Shown piece after piece: positions 8,067-15,329 of a stretch of DNA of 15,329 nucleotides. The position numbers and the translations under genes are program-made. The stretch's first letter is position 1, and every line of letters begins with the position of its first letter. A model generated the notes under the pieces. It was not told the origin of the DNA. It ran no database searches and was given only the letters and a program-made list of their open reading frames with translations. This DNA comes from Thiobacillus sp. Lineage in GTDB: Bacteria > Pseudomonadota > Gammaproteobacteria > Burkholderiales > Thiobacillaceae. The stretch lies in the NCBI GenBank assembly GCA_024710445.1, contig JANJUT010000152.1:1-15329 (forward strand), in the 5' to 3' direction.

Positions 8067-9734
8067 ATGGCACCGCTTAATCCTGCTTCACGCTCAAAAA
8101 CGCCCTCAGCGGGCGTTTTTGTTTGGCCCCGCCCCAGCGGCTGGATGCTGTTCGCCCTGCTGGTTGCCGCGCTGGTGCTGGTACCCGTCGCGGTGACCTT
8201 CTCCTCCTTTGCCCATACCGAGGGCGACACGCTCGCACACCTGACCGAATTCGTACTGCCCGAACTGGTGGGCAACACGATCTGGCTGGTGCTGGGTGTG
8301 GGACTCGGCGTCAGCACGCTGGGCGTCTCGCTGGCCTGGCTGGTGGCAATGTGTGATTTTCCCGGGCGGCGCCTGTTCAACTGGGCGCTGCTGCTGCCAC
8401 TGGCGTTGCCGGCCTATGTCACGGCTTTCGTCGCCATCGGCCTGCTGGATTTCACCGGCCCGCTGCAAACCGCGCTACGCGAGGCGTTTGGGCCGACGCA
8501 GCTGCCGGAAATCCGCTCCCGCGGCGGCGTCATTCTGGTGATGTCGCTGGCGCTTTATCCCTACGTTTACCTGATCGCCAGGAACGCATTCACCACCCAG
8601 GGCGCGATCGCGCTGGAAGCAGCACAATCGCTCGGACTCTCCCGCACGCAGGGCTTTTTCCGCGTAGCACTGCCAATGGCACGGCCCTGGATTGCCACCG
8701 GGCTGATGCTGGCCCTGATGGAAACGCTGGCCGATTTCGGCACCATGGCGATTTTCAACTACGACACCTTCACCACCGCCATCTACAAAGCCTGGTACAG
8801 CCTGTTTTCCCTGCCTGCTGCCGCGCAGCTCGCATCGATCCTGATTCTGTTCGTGCTGGTCGCCGTGGTATTCGAGCAGCGCTCACGCATGAAGATGCGA
8901 TACGGTGCAGTCGGCCGCGGTGCGGCTTCGCGCCGGATCAGGCTGTCGCCCACACAGGCTGCGCTGGCCCTGCTTTATGCCGGCACTGTGCTGGCCATCG
9001 CTTTCATCATTCCTGTCACCCAGCTTGTTTTGTGGGCACGCGATGTCATGGCAGACGATCTCGACAACCGCTACTGGGCATTCGCCTCGCATTCGCTGCT
9101 GCTGGCCGGCATGGGCGCGCTGATGGTCGTGACGGTTGCGCTATTGCTCGCCTATGCCGGGCGCCGACGTCCCGGCACCACCATGATGTGGACACAACGC
9201 CTGGCCACCATCGGCTACGCCTTCCCGGGCGCGGTGCTGGCTGTGGGGTTGTTCATCCCGGTGGCCTGGCTGGATAACTGGCTGATCGATAGCGGCCGTG
9301 CCTGGTTCGGTTTTGAAGGATATGAGATTCTCAAAGGCACACTGCTGGTGATGCTGCTGGCCTATCTGGTGCGTTTTCTTGCGGTGGGCTTCGGCCCCAT
9401 CGACAGCGGCCTGCACCGCATCACGCGCAACGTCGACGAAGCCGCGCGCAACCTGGGCACCGGTTCAGCCGGTCTGCTCACTCGCGTGCATCTGCCGATG
9501 CTGCGCGCCAGCCTGCTGACTGCCGCCGCGCTGGTGTTTGTCGACATCATGAAGGAAATGCCGATCACCCTGATGACACGCCCGTTCGGCTGGGACACGC
9601 TGGCGGTACGCGTGTTTGAAATGACCTCGGAAGGCGAATGGGAGCGCGCTGCCCTGCCTGCGCTCGCCATCGTCATTGCCGGTATCATTCCCATCATTCT
9701 CCTGAACTGGCGCGGAGCGCATTCTCATGGCTGA
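8067..9734 (+). CDS. fbpB: Ferric iron ABC transporter, fused two-domain permease
   Basis: 555-residue inner-membrane permease with two tandem permease domains of about six helices each, the usual FbpB/HitB/SfuB arrangement and length. Both EAA coupling loops are visible: E184-A-A...LGLS...LPMARP in the first half and E458-A-A...LGTG...LPMLRA in the second; these contact the ATPase. First membrane helix starts near residue 27. The ATG at 8067 is the most upstream possible start because TGA (8061-8063) precedes it in frame. An internal ATG at 8145 would begin directly at the first helix. With the 8067 start, residues 10-18 are encoded by a perfect terminator hairpin. fbpC follows after 6 bases. 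Confidence 0.94.
   Translation: MAPLNPASRSKTPSAGVFVWPRPSGWMLFALLVAALVLVPVAVTFSSFAHTEGDTLAHLTEFVLPELVGNTIWLVLGVGLGVSTLGVSLAWLVAMCDFPGRRLFNWALLLPLALPAYVTAFVAIGLLDFTGPLQTALREAFGPTQLPEIRSRGGVILVMSLALYPYVYLIARNAFTTQGAIALEAAQSLGLSRTQGFFRVALPMARPWIATGLMLALMETLADFGTMAIFNYDTFTTAIYKAWYSLFSLPAAAQLASILILFVLVAVVFEQRSRMKMRYGAVGRGAASRRIRLSPTQAALALLYAGTVLAIAFIIPVTQLVLWARDVMADDLDNRYWAFASHSLLLAGMGALMVVTVALLLAYAGRRRPGTTMMWTQRLATIGYAFPGAVLAVGLFIPVAWLDNWLIDSGRAWFGFEGYEILKGTLLVMLLAYLVRFLAVGFGPIDSGLHRITRNVDEAARNLGTGSAGLLTRVHLPMLRASLLTAAALVFVDIMKEMPITLMTRPFGWDTLAVRVFEMTSEGEWERAALPALAIVIAGIIPIILLNWRGAHSHG
8096..8123 (+). terminator. Intrinsic terminator/attenuator after fbpA, inside the fbpB 5' end
   Basis: Perfect 10-bp stem AAAAACGCCC (8096-8105) / GGGCGTTTTT (8111-8120) with loop TCAGC, and T-tract TTTTTGTTT. 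It has the full form of a rho-independent terminator on the forward strand, 53 bases past the fbpA stop. If fbpB starts at 8067 it lies within that coding sequence, so it must act as a partial terminator or attenuator for fbpBC and the kinase downstream. Because the A-tract is symmetric it could also act weakly on the reverse strand. Confidence 0.85.
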
Positions 9735-9740
9735 GTCCCC

Positions 9741-10808
9741 ATGGCTGAACTGATCCTCGATTCGGTTTCACAGTCGTACGGTGCCCGAACAATCATTAGC
9801 GACCTCAGCTTCACCCTGCCCGAGGGGGCGATCGGCTGCCTGCTCGGACCTTCGGGTTGCGGCAAGACCACTGCCCTGCGCTGCATTTCCGGATTCGAGT
9901 CCATCCAGCGCGGCGAAATCCGCATCGGCGGCGAAGTCGTCAGCCGGCCCGACTGGATGCTGGCGGCCGAAAAGCGGCGTGTCGGCATGGTGTTCCAGGA
10001 TTACGCGCTGTTCCCGCACCTGACTGTCGCGGCCAACGTCGGCTTTGGCCTGCGCGGGGAGTCCCGCCCGGCCAGGCAAGCGCGCGTCGGCGAGCTGCTG
10101 CAGCTGGTCGGGCTCGCGGCTCATGCCGATCAGTATCCGCATCAGCTCTCTGGCGGCCAGCAGCAACGCGTGGCGCTGGCACGCGCACTGGCGCCGCGCC
10201 CACGCCTGATCCTGATGGACGAACCGTTTTCCAACCTTGACGTTGAATTGCGCGAGCGCCTGTCGCTCGAAGTGCGCGACATTCTCAAACGCGAAGCCAC
10301 CACCGCACTCATCGTCACCCACGACCAGAACGAAGCCTTTGCGCTGGCCGACTGGGTCGGCGTCATGCACGAAGGCCGTATCCAGCAGTGGGACACACCC
10401 TACAACCTGTATCACGAACCAGCCAACCGCTTCGTTGCCGATTTCGTCGGCCAGGGCGCCCTGGTCACAGGTGAAGTCATCAACGACCATCAGGTGGAAA
10501 TCGAGCTTGGCATATTGAGCGGCCATATTCCGGTCGAGTGCGATGCCAGCGGTTGTAACGAATGCGAGCGCAGCTGCCAGGTCGATGTACTGTTGCGGCC
10601 GGACGACATTGTTCACGACGACGACAGCCTGCTGCTGGCCGAAGTCGAGAACAAGGCCTTTCGCGGCGCTGAATTCCTCTACACCCTCAAGCTACCCAGC
10701 GGACAGCGCGCCCTGTCACTGGTCCCGTCGCACCACGATCACGCCATCGGCGAAAAAATCGGCATCAAGCTGGCAGTCGACCACGTCGTTGCCTTCCGGC
10801 GCGAGTAA
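9741..10808 (+). CDS. fbpC: Ferric iron ABC transporter, ATP-binding protein
   Basis: 355-residue ATPase that powers ferric import with FbpAB at the cytoplasmic face. Walker A GPSGCGKTT (K42), Q-loop region MVFQDYALFPH, signature LSGGQ (136-140), Walker B LILMDEP (D160, E161) and H-loop His194 are all intact. After the ATPase domain (about 1-235) comes a regulatory TOBE-like domain with the LLRPDDI motif typical of the family. Unusual is a four-cysteine cluster C267-x4-C272-x2-C275-x3-C279 in that domain, spaced like a metal or Fe-S site. The start lies 6 bases after the fbpB stop and no strong ribosome site is seen, so translation is probably coupled. The hybrid kinase gene follows after 6 bases. 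Confidence 0.95.
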   Translation: MAELILDSVSQSYGARTIISDLSFTLPEGAIGCLLGPSGCGKTTALRCISGFESIQRGEIRIGGEVVSRPDWMLAAEKRRVGMVFQDYALFPHLTVAANVGFGLRGESRPARQARVGELLQLVGLAAHADQYPHQLSGGQQQRVALARALAPRPRLILMDEPFSNLDVELRERLSLEVRDILKREATTALIVTHDQNEAFALADWVGVMHEGRIQQWDTPYNLYHEPANRFVADFVGQGALVTGEVINDHQVEIELGILSGHIPVECDASGCNECERSCQVDVLLRPDDIVHDDDSLLLAEVENKAFRGAEFLYTLKLPSGQRALSLVPSHHDHAIGEKIGIKLAVDHVVAFRRE

Positions 10809-10814
10809 GTCCCG

Positions 10815-13334
10815 ATGGCACCCTCACCACTGCGCGGCCTGTTATTCAATGTGGGGTTCGGTTTCACCGTCTCCCTGTTGCTGATGCTGGCGGTCATCGG
10901 AATGGGGGTCACCCAGATGGCGCAGCTCAACTCCGAACTGGAAAACGTAGTCTCGAAGAACAACGTCAAAACCCGTCTGGCTTCGCAGATGCGCGACTCC
11001 ATTCGCGACCGGCAGATGCTGATGCACAACATCGTGGTCACCAACGACCCCTGGGAAAAGGACACCCTCTTCCTGCAGTTCCAGGAATATGGCGAACGCT
11101 ATTCCAAAGACCGCCAGCGGCTCGGCACCATGCTCGACACGCCGGAAGAAAAAGTGCTGATGCGTGAACTCGACGTCCTCACCGCCTTCAATCAGCCGAT
11201 CATGTTCAACGTGATCCAGCAGGCCCTCGACGAAAACAATTACAGCGCACTCAAGATATTGCAGGAAGAGGCGATTCCCCTGCAAAACGAACTGATGGAA
11301 TCGCTCAACAGGATGAACAGGCTGCAGCGCGAGGATAACGAAACCGCGCTCAGCAATACCTTTGCCGCGTATCAGGCCACCCGCAACCTGATGCTGGTGC
11401 TGGGCATTGTCGCCACGCTGCTGGCCTCACTGGTTGCCGTGCTGGTGAGCCGCCGCATGCTGACCCAGACGCGTCAACTGGAGACCGAGCGCCAGAAATA
11501 CCAGACCCTGTTCGAAACCAATTCCGATGCCGTTGTCATCCTCGACGACAACGGCTTTACCGATTGCAACCCGGCGACCCTGTCCCTGTTTGGCATGGAC
11601 TCGGTCGCCACTTTTCTGGGCACGCCCATTCCGCAACTCGGCACCCCCATACAGGCGAATGGCATGGATGCCATGGAACATGCCATGCAATGGATAGGAA
11701 AGGCACGCAACCAGGGGCATGCCGTCATGGACTGGGAAGGCGTGCGTCAGGATGGCTCCGTGTTCTCGGCCGAAATCGCCATGCATGCGATGCAACTGGA
11801 AGGCAAACCCGTGATTCAGGCCATCATGCGTGACGTCTCCGCGCGCCGGGCCACCGAAGCTGCCAAGGAGGCAGCACGGGACGCTGCCATGAAAATGGCC
11901 CACGCCAAAACCGAATTCGTCGCCAACGTCAGCCATGAAATCCGCACCCCGATGCATGGCATTCTGGGCATGAGCGGACTGCTGCTGAAAACGCCGCTGG
12001 ACGGACCGCAGCGCGAATATGTTTCCACGCTGAAGAGTTCGGCGGAAAGCCTGCTCCACATCATCAACGACATTCTCGATTTCTCGAAAATCGAGGCCGG
12101 GAAACTGACGATCGAAGCCGTTGCCTTCTCGCCTGCCGACCTGATGCAGGGGGTCATTGCGCTGTTCCAGGCACGTGCTCTGGAAAAGAACATCCAACTC
12201 ACCCTGAGCCTGCCTGAGCACCCCCCTGCTGCACTGCTGGGCGACCCCACCCGCATCCGCCAGATCCTGCTCAATCTGGTCGACAACGCCATCAAGTTCA
12301 CCCACCAGGGCGAGGTCGAGATGAGCGTGACATTCGAAACCGTCAAAGATGAAACCGGCTGCCGCTTCAAGGTACGCGATACGGGCATCGGCATGAGCCG
12401 CGAAACGCAAAAGCGACTGTTCCAGGCCTTCTCGCAGGCCGATTCATCCACCACGCGCCGCTATGGCGGAACCGGGCTGGGACTCGCTGTCAGTCACCAG
12501 CTGGCTGGACTGATGGGCGGACGCCTCACCGTCGAGAGCGTCCCCGATCAGGGCAGCAGCTTCACCCTGATGCTGCTGCTTTCGCCTACCACCCTGCCTC
12601 TGGTCGATCTGCCCACACCCGCCGTCAAGCAGTTGCACGGGCATATTCTGGTCGTGGAGGACCATCCGGTGAACCAGAAAGTGCTGGCGCATCAATTGGG
12701 CGAGATGGGCTTGCAATACACGCTTGCAGACAGCGGGATGCAGGCATTGAGTCTGCTGGAAACCCAGGCCTTCGATCTGGTGCTGATGGATTGGCAAATG
12801 CCCGAGATGGACGGTCTGGAAGCCACCCGGCGGATTCGCCTGCTGCCGACCGACGCCTGTCATATTCCGGTCATCGCCCTCACCGCCAACGCCAATGCCG
12901 GTTTCCGCGAGGACTGCCTGGCCGCAGGCGCAAGCGACTACCTGAGCAAGCCCTACACCGAAGAAGCGCTGGCGGCCGCGCTGGAACAATGGCTGCACGT
13001 CCCCCATTCCGCTCCGGTCCGGGCGTCCTTGCTCAACCTGTCCGCCCTGCATGCGCGCTACCCAGACAATCCGGCACTGGTGGACGATCTGGCCGCCATG
13101 TTCGCCAGTACCACCCAGGCCAGCCTGGACGTGCTGAGAAATGGCATCGAACAACACGATATCGAGACCTGCCGCAAGGAAGCGCATGCCCTGAAAGGCG
13201 CGGCCGCCAGCGTCATGGCCACCGTTTTCCACGAAGGCGCCGCCTGTATCGAGGCCTGCCTGAAGGATGAAGATTTTGCCTGTGCCGCCACCGAACTGGC
13301 CGCGCTGGAAAACGTCTTTCGCGCTCATGCCTGA
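10815..13334 (+). CDS. Hybrid sensor histidine kinase with REC and Hpt domains
   Basis: 839-residue inner-membrane phosphorelay kinase of BarA-like layout. Order: TM1 about 8-31, a four-helix periplasmic sensor about 35-190, TM2 about 195-215, PAS about 227-345, HisKA with His374 in SHEIRTP, HATPase about 475-592 (N-box Asn491, G1 Asp522 in DTGIGM, G2 GGTGLGL), REC about 611-725 (acidic pair E615-D616, phospho-acceptor D659 in [11 protein letters not shown]), and Hpt with His791 in HALKGAA. All phosphotransfer residues are present. No HAMP is obvious after TM2. The ATG lies 6 bases after fbpC, so it should be co-transcribed with the iron transporter. No partner response regulator is present in the window. 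The periplasmic part contains R172-E-D-N-E176, which matches an RExxE pattern. The ligand is unknown. Confidence 0.94.
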   Translation: MAPSPLRGLLFNVGFGFTVSLLLMLAVIGMGVTQMAQLNSELENVVSKNNVKTRLASQMRDSIRDRQMLMHNIVVTNDPWEKDTLFLQFQEYGERYSKDRQRLGTMLDTPEEKVLMRELDVLTAFNQPIMFNVIQQALDENNYSALKILQEEAIPLQNELMESLNRMNRLQREDNETALSNTFAAYQATRNLMLVLGIVATLLASLVAVLVSRRMLTQTRQLETERQKYQTLFETNSDAVVILDDNGFTDCNPATLSLFGMDSVATFLGTPIPQLGTPIQANGMDAMEHAMQWIGKARNQGHAVMDWEGVRQDGSVFSAEIAMHAMQLEGKPVIQAIMRDVSARRATEAAKEAARDAAMKMAHAKTEFVANVSHEIRTPMHGILGMSGLLLKTPLDGPQREYVSTLKSSAESLLHIINDILDFSKIEAGKLTIEAVAFSPADLMQGVIALFQARALEKNIQLTLSLPEHPPAALLGDPTRIRQILLNLVDNAIKFTHQGEVEMSVTFETVKDETGCRFKVRDTGIGMSRETQKRLFQAFSQADSSTTRRYGGTGLGLAVSHQLAGLMGGRLTVESVPDQGSSFTLMLLLSPTTLPLVDLPTPAVKQLHGHILVVEDHPVNQKVLAHQLGEMGLQYTLADSGMQALSLLETQAFDLVLMDWQMPEMDGLEATRRIRLLPTDACHIPVIALTANANAGFREDCLAAGASDYLSKPYTEEALAAALEQWLHVPHSAPVRASLLNLSALHARYPDNPALVDDLAAMFASTTQASLDVLRNGIEQHDIETCRKEAHALKGAAASVMATVFHEGAACIEACLKDEDFACAATELAALENVFRAHA

Positions 13335-13341
13335 GATCCGT

Positions 13342-13369
13342 TTGACGCATGCAATGTGGCGCGTAGGAT
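13342..13369 (+). promoter_or_regulatory. Possible sigma-70 promoter for the DUF302 gene
   Basis: TTGACG (13342-13347, 5/6 to consensus), 16-base spacer, TAGGAT (13364-13369, 4/6), 28 bases before the preferred start at 13398. It would allow expression independent of the iron operon. Confidence 0.42.
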
Positions 13370-13385
13370 GAAAAGATTCCGCCAC

Positions 13386-13390
13386 AGGAG
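13386..13390 (+). promoter_or_regulatory. Ribosome binding site deciding the DUF302 start
   Basis: AGGAG lies 7 bases before ATG 13398. This, together with the signal peptide starting there, argues against the upstream in-frame GTG at 13356. Confidence 0.7.
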
Positions 13391-13397
13391 ACCGGTC

Positions 13398-14117
13398 ATG
13401 ACACATCTCGTTTCGATTGCCCTCGCCTGGATCGTCACTCTCCCGCTGCTCGCCGCGGAGTCACCCGCTGTTGCACCTGCGGCCCGGCCGGTCGAGCCGG
13501 CTGGACAAAGCTGGATCAAGGCCACGCCAACGCCTTATGGCCCCCTGCTGATGCAGCAGGCTCCGCCGCCACCGTATCGTGATTACCAGATGAACCGCGT
13601 CCTCACGCCTGAAGAACGGACACGCTGGCTGCAGATGGCCATGCCCATGATGGACAACATGATGCAGATGGATGCGCGCGAGGCGATGAATTATTTTGCT
13701 GTCAAATACCAGGCCAGGCCAGGCGTATCGTTCGACGAGGTCATCGATTCGATCAAGCTGCGTGCCAACAGGCTCAACCTGAAATTCATTGGCAGCAACC
13801 CGATCTCGAAGGACTTCCAGGCGATATTGAACGACACCACCGCACCACGTGTTGAAATCCTCAGCTTCTGCGACATTGCCCTGGCACGCGACCTGTTGCG
13901 GGCTGTCCCGGAAATTGCGGTATTCCTGCCCTGCCGCATTGTGGTGATGGCGGATGCCGACAAAAACATCTGGGTCATGACCCTGGACTGGGATGCAACC
14001 CGGCTCAACCTGGCCGGCGAACTGGCTGACATCACCCCGGAATTGCGCCAGGGCGTGCTGGATATCCGCAAAAAACTGGACAATGTGATGCGCGCCGGCG
14101 CCAACGGCGAGCTTTGA
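13398..14117 (+). CDS. Periplasmic DUF302 domain protein with Met-rich segment
   Basis: 239 residues from the ATG with a good ribosome site. A signal peptide (MTHLVSIALAWIVTLPLLAA) is cleaved near residue 20. A Pro-rich stretch (about 24-60, including QQAPPPPY) leads to a methionine cluster: Met80, 82, 84, 85, 88, 89 and 91, seven in twelve residues. The C-terminal half (about 98-205) resembles DUF302, with Cys158 (SFCDI) and Cys179 (LPCRI), the latter in the PCR motif common to the family. DUF302 proteins have no settled function; they occur near sulfur, redox and metal genes. The Met cluster and paired cysteines suggest Cu(I) or another soft metal, which is inference. It is preceded by its own promoter-like sequence, so it may not belong to the iron operon. 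Confidence 0.82.
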   Translation: MTHLVSIALAWIVTLPLLAAESPAVAPAARPVEPAGQSWIKATPTPYGPLLMQQAPPPPYRDYQMNRVLTPEERTRWLQMAMPMMDNMMQMDAREAMNYFAVKYQARPGVSFDEVIDSIKLRANRLNLKFIGSNPISKDFQAILNDTTAPRVEILSFCDIALARDLLRAVPEIAVFLPCRIVVMADADKNIWVMTLDWDATRLNLAGELADITPELRQGVLDIRKKLDNVMRAGANGEL

Positions 14118-14158
14118 TTTTTCAGGGCATGCCTGATGCAACCCTCATCTCCATTGTG

Positions 14159-14171
14159 CACAGCAGCTGTG
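14159..14171. repeat. Short dyad in the spacer before the HIT-like gene
   Basis: CACAGC-A-GCTGTG, a perfect 6-bp inverted repeat around one base, 50 bases before the preferred start of the next gene. It could be an operator half-site pair, but dyads of this size occur by chance. The rest of the 103-base spacer shows no convincing promoter or terminator. Confidence 0.25.
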
Positions 14172-14220
14172 TCTGTGCGCGAAACTGACACACCATATAT
14201 TGAAGCCGAATTTCCGCCCC

Positions 14221-15261
14221 ATGATCACACCTCTCCACCCATTCGCATCTGCAAGCTCTCTGGAACAAGGCTTTTCCGACGGACTCGCCAACATGCTGGC
14301 GCAGCATCCCGGTCTGGGTGTCTACATCCTGGTGCTGGCCAATGCAGCCAGTGATGCCAGCCTGTGGGCACAACTTGCCTCCGCGCTATCCACTCGACAC
14401 GAAGCGCTTGCCGAACGCATCACCGAAGCCCTCAGGCAGGGGCAGAAACTGGAGGAACCTGACGACGACGTGATGGTGTTTCTCAAGCTGCACGCCATAG
14501 GATTCCCGTATCTGAAAACCCTGGAAAGCCGTCGTGCCGGCCGCTGGGATGTGTTTTTCAACCCGATCCGCGCCCTGCGTCCGCCACGCATGAGCGGCCT
14601 GAAATTCGAAAGTCTGCTGCGTCCATTCGACCCGGCTGGCTTTCATTTCAACCGGGCCTTTCTGGCCAAAGAAATATTCTGGGAAGGCGACCTGGCGGGC
14701 AAGCCTGCGCGCATTCTGTACAATAAATTTCCATTCGCCCGACTGCACGGACTGCTGGTACCCGAGCCCACGCACCAGTCACCGCAATATCTCACCCCCG
14801 AACTGCACGCCTGGGCCTGGGATATTTGCGTGCTCTCCGAACTGCCCGGCTTGTGCCTGGGCTACAACAGCTATGGTGCCGGTGCGTCGGTCAATCACCT
14901 GCATTTTCAGAGCTTTGTGCAGTCCCATCCGCTGCCGGTTCAGGATCCCCGCTTCGTCCACAACGGAGGCACCCAGCCTTATCCTCTGCCGTGTCAGCGA
15001 TACACCGATGCGGAATCAGCCTGGCTGCAGATCGACCAGCTTCATCAGGGCAACACACCCTACAACCTCGTTTACAGTCAGGCAGGGCTCCATCTCATTC
15101 CGCGCGCGCCACAGGATAGCAAGCAACTGACGGCTGCCTGCAATGGATATGGCTGGAGTGAAATGGCGGGCGCTGTCACCCTGTTCAGCCGCGAAGCATT
15201 TGAGAACCTGGATGCGGAAACCTTTGAAGCCGAGCTGGCCCAATTCGCGCTACCAGGCTGA
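14221..15261 (+). CDS. HIT-superfamily protein similar to GDP-hexose phosphorylases (VTC2-like)
   Basis: About 346 residues. The core motif is G-A-S-V-N225-H226-L-H228-F-Q230, preceded by LCLGYNSYGAG. From memory this block closely resembles plant VTC2 GDP-L-galactose phosphorylase and animal GDP-D-glucose phosphorylase (GYNSxGA...NHLHFQ). The H-x-H-x-Q form is shared with GalT and Apa enzymes, in which the second His is the nucleotidylated nucleophile; here that is His228. Upstream LYNKFPFARLHGLLVPEP matches the usual strand before the active site. The reaction is probably phosphorolysis or transfer of a nucleoside monophosphate from an NDP-sugar or dinucleotide; the substrate is unknown. 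It is cytoplasmic. The frame extends to a TTG at 14200, but the ATG at 14221 is preferred; neither has a clear ribosome site. Confidence 0.8.
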   Translation: MITPLHPFASASSLEQGFSDGLANMLAQHPGLGVYILVLANAASDASLWAQLASALSTRHEALAERITEALRQGQKLEEPDDDVMVFLKLHAIGFPYLKTLESRRAGRWDVFFNPIRALRPPRMSGLKFESLLRPFDPAGFHFNRAFLAKEIFWEGDLAGKPARILYNKFPFARLHGLLVPEPTHQSPQYLTPELHAWAWDICVLSELPGLCLGYNSYGAGASVNHLHFQSFVQSHPLPVQDPRFVHNGGTQPYPLPCQRYTDAESAWLQIDQLHQGNTPYNLVYSQAGLHLIPRAPQDSKQLTAACNGYGWSEMAGAVTLFSREAFENLDAETFEAELAQFALPG

Positions 15262-15307
15262 CAAGCCCCAACTTAGCCCGTAAGATGTCGCCAGAGAAAA
15301 AAACCGG

Positions 15308-15329
15308 GGCAGAGCCAAGGCTTTCTGCC
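15308..15329 (+). terminator. Possible terminator hairpin cut by the window end
   Basis: GGCAGA-GCC-AA-GGC-TT-TCTGCC forms a 9-bp stem with a two-base bulge and a 2-nt loop (the innermost pairs would open), 47 bases after the HIT-like gene stop. It ends at the last base, so a following T-tract cannot be seen. The 46 bases before it hold nothing else recognisable. Confidence 0.3.

Noticed and set aside
9768..10616. Long reverse frame opposite fbpC
   Set aside because: Antisense to intact Walker A, signature and Walker B motifs; no ribosome site or family features.
13356..13397. GTG start giving a 14-residue longer DUF302 protein
   Set aside because: It would place a basic tail before the signal peptide, and AGGAG stands at the right distance before ATG 13398.
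11427..13406. Two long reverse frames (11427-12410 and 12444-13406) opposite the hybrid kinase
   Set aside because: They mirror the kinase coding frame, have the His/Gln-rich look of antisense translation and no domain.
14122..14136. TCAGG-GCATG-CCTGA hairpin after the DUF302 gene
   Set aside because: Five-bp stem with no following T-tract on the forward strand; too weak to annotate.

Overview
The window reads as chromosomal DNA from a GC-rich Gram-negative proteobacterium, most likely a betaproteobacterium. Protein flavour, the exported and periplasmic proteins and a FutA/FbpA-type ferric transporter support this. No 16S or other phylogenetic marker is present, so the assignment is inference. 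I see no rRNA, tRNA, CRISPR array, transposase gene or phage gene. Coding density is high and no gene-free stretch exceeds about 200 bases.

Layout. (1) 1-3066, forward: the 3' part of an alpha/beta hydrolase gene overlaps by 4 bases (ATGA) a membrane-anchored GGDEF-EAL cyclic-di-GMP protein with all visible catalytic motifs intact. (2) 3107-3271: a 161-bp MITE-like palindromic element with perfect 12-bp terminal inverted repeats flanked by TA. It sits between convergent genes and its tip supplies the last base of the neighbouring stop codon. (3) 3269-5729, reverse: an ABC1/AarF/UbiB atypical kinase and, upstream of it, an alanine-rich all-helical protein resembling DUF6781. (4) 5804-6941, forward: a small secreted NlpC/P60 hydrolase overlapping an exported protein of unknown function. 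(5) 6963-13334, forward: an iron-regulated unit. A Fur-box-like sequence overlaps the -35 of a promoter, followed by the ferric-binding protein fbpA, the fused permease fbpB, the ATPase fbpC and, 6 bases later, a hybrid histidine kinase (4-helix sensor, PAS, HisKA, HATPase, REC, Hpt). A strong intrinsic terminator lies between fbpA and the body of fbpB, inside the likely fbpB coding sequence. (6) 13398-14117: a periplasmic DUF302 protein with a striking methionine cluster. (7) 14221-15261: a HIT-superfamily protein whose active-site region resembles the GDP-hexose phosphorylases (plant VTC2 family).

How the genes work together. Region 5 is the clearest system: Fur-controlled ferric iron import, with the binding protein probably made in excess because of the terminator, and a phosphorelay kinase co-transcribed with the transporter. 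The kinase has no partner response regulator here. Region 1 links a hydrolase to c-di-GMP turnover by translational coupling. The kinase/helical-protein pair in region 3 may act in membrane lipid or quinone metabolism. The best candidates for something undescribed are the kinase-iron-transporter pairing, the four-cysteine cluster in FbpC, the intragenic terminator, the Met-rich DUF302 protein and the bacterial VTC2-like protein.
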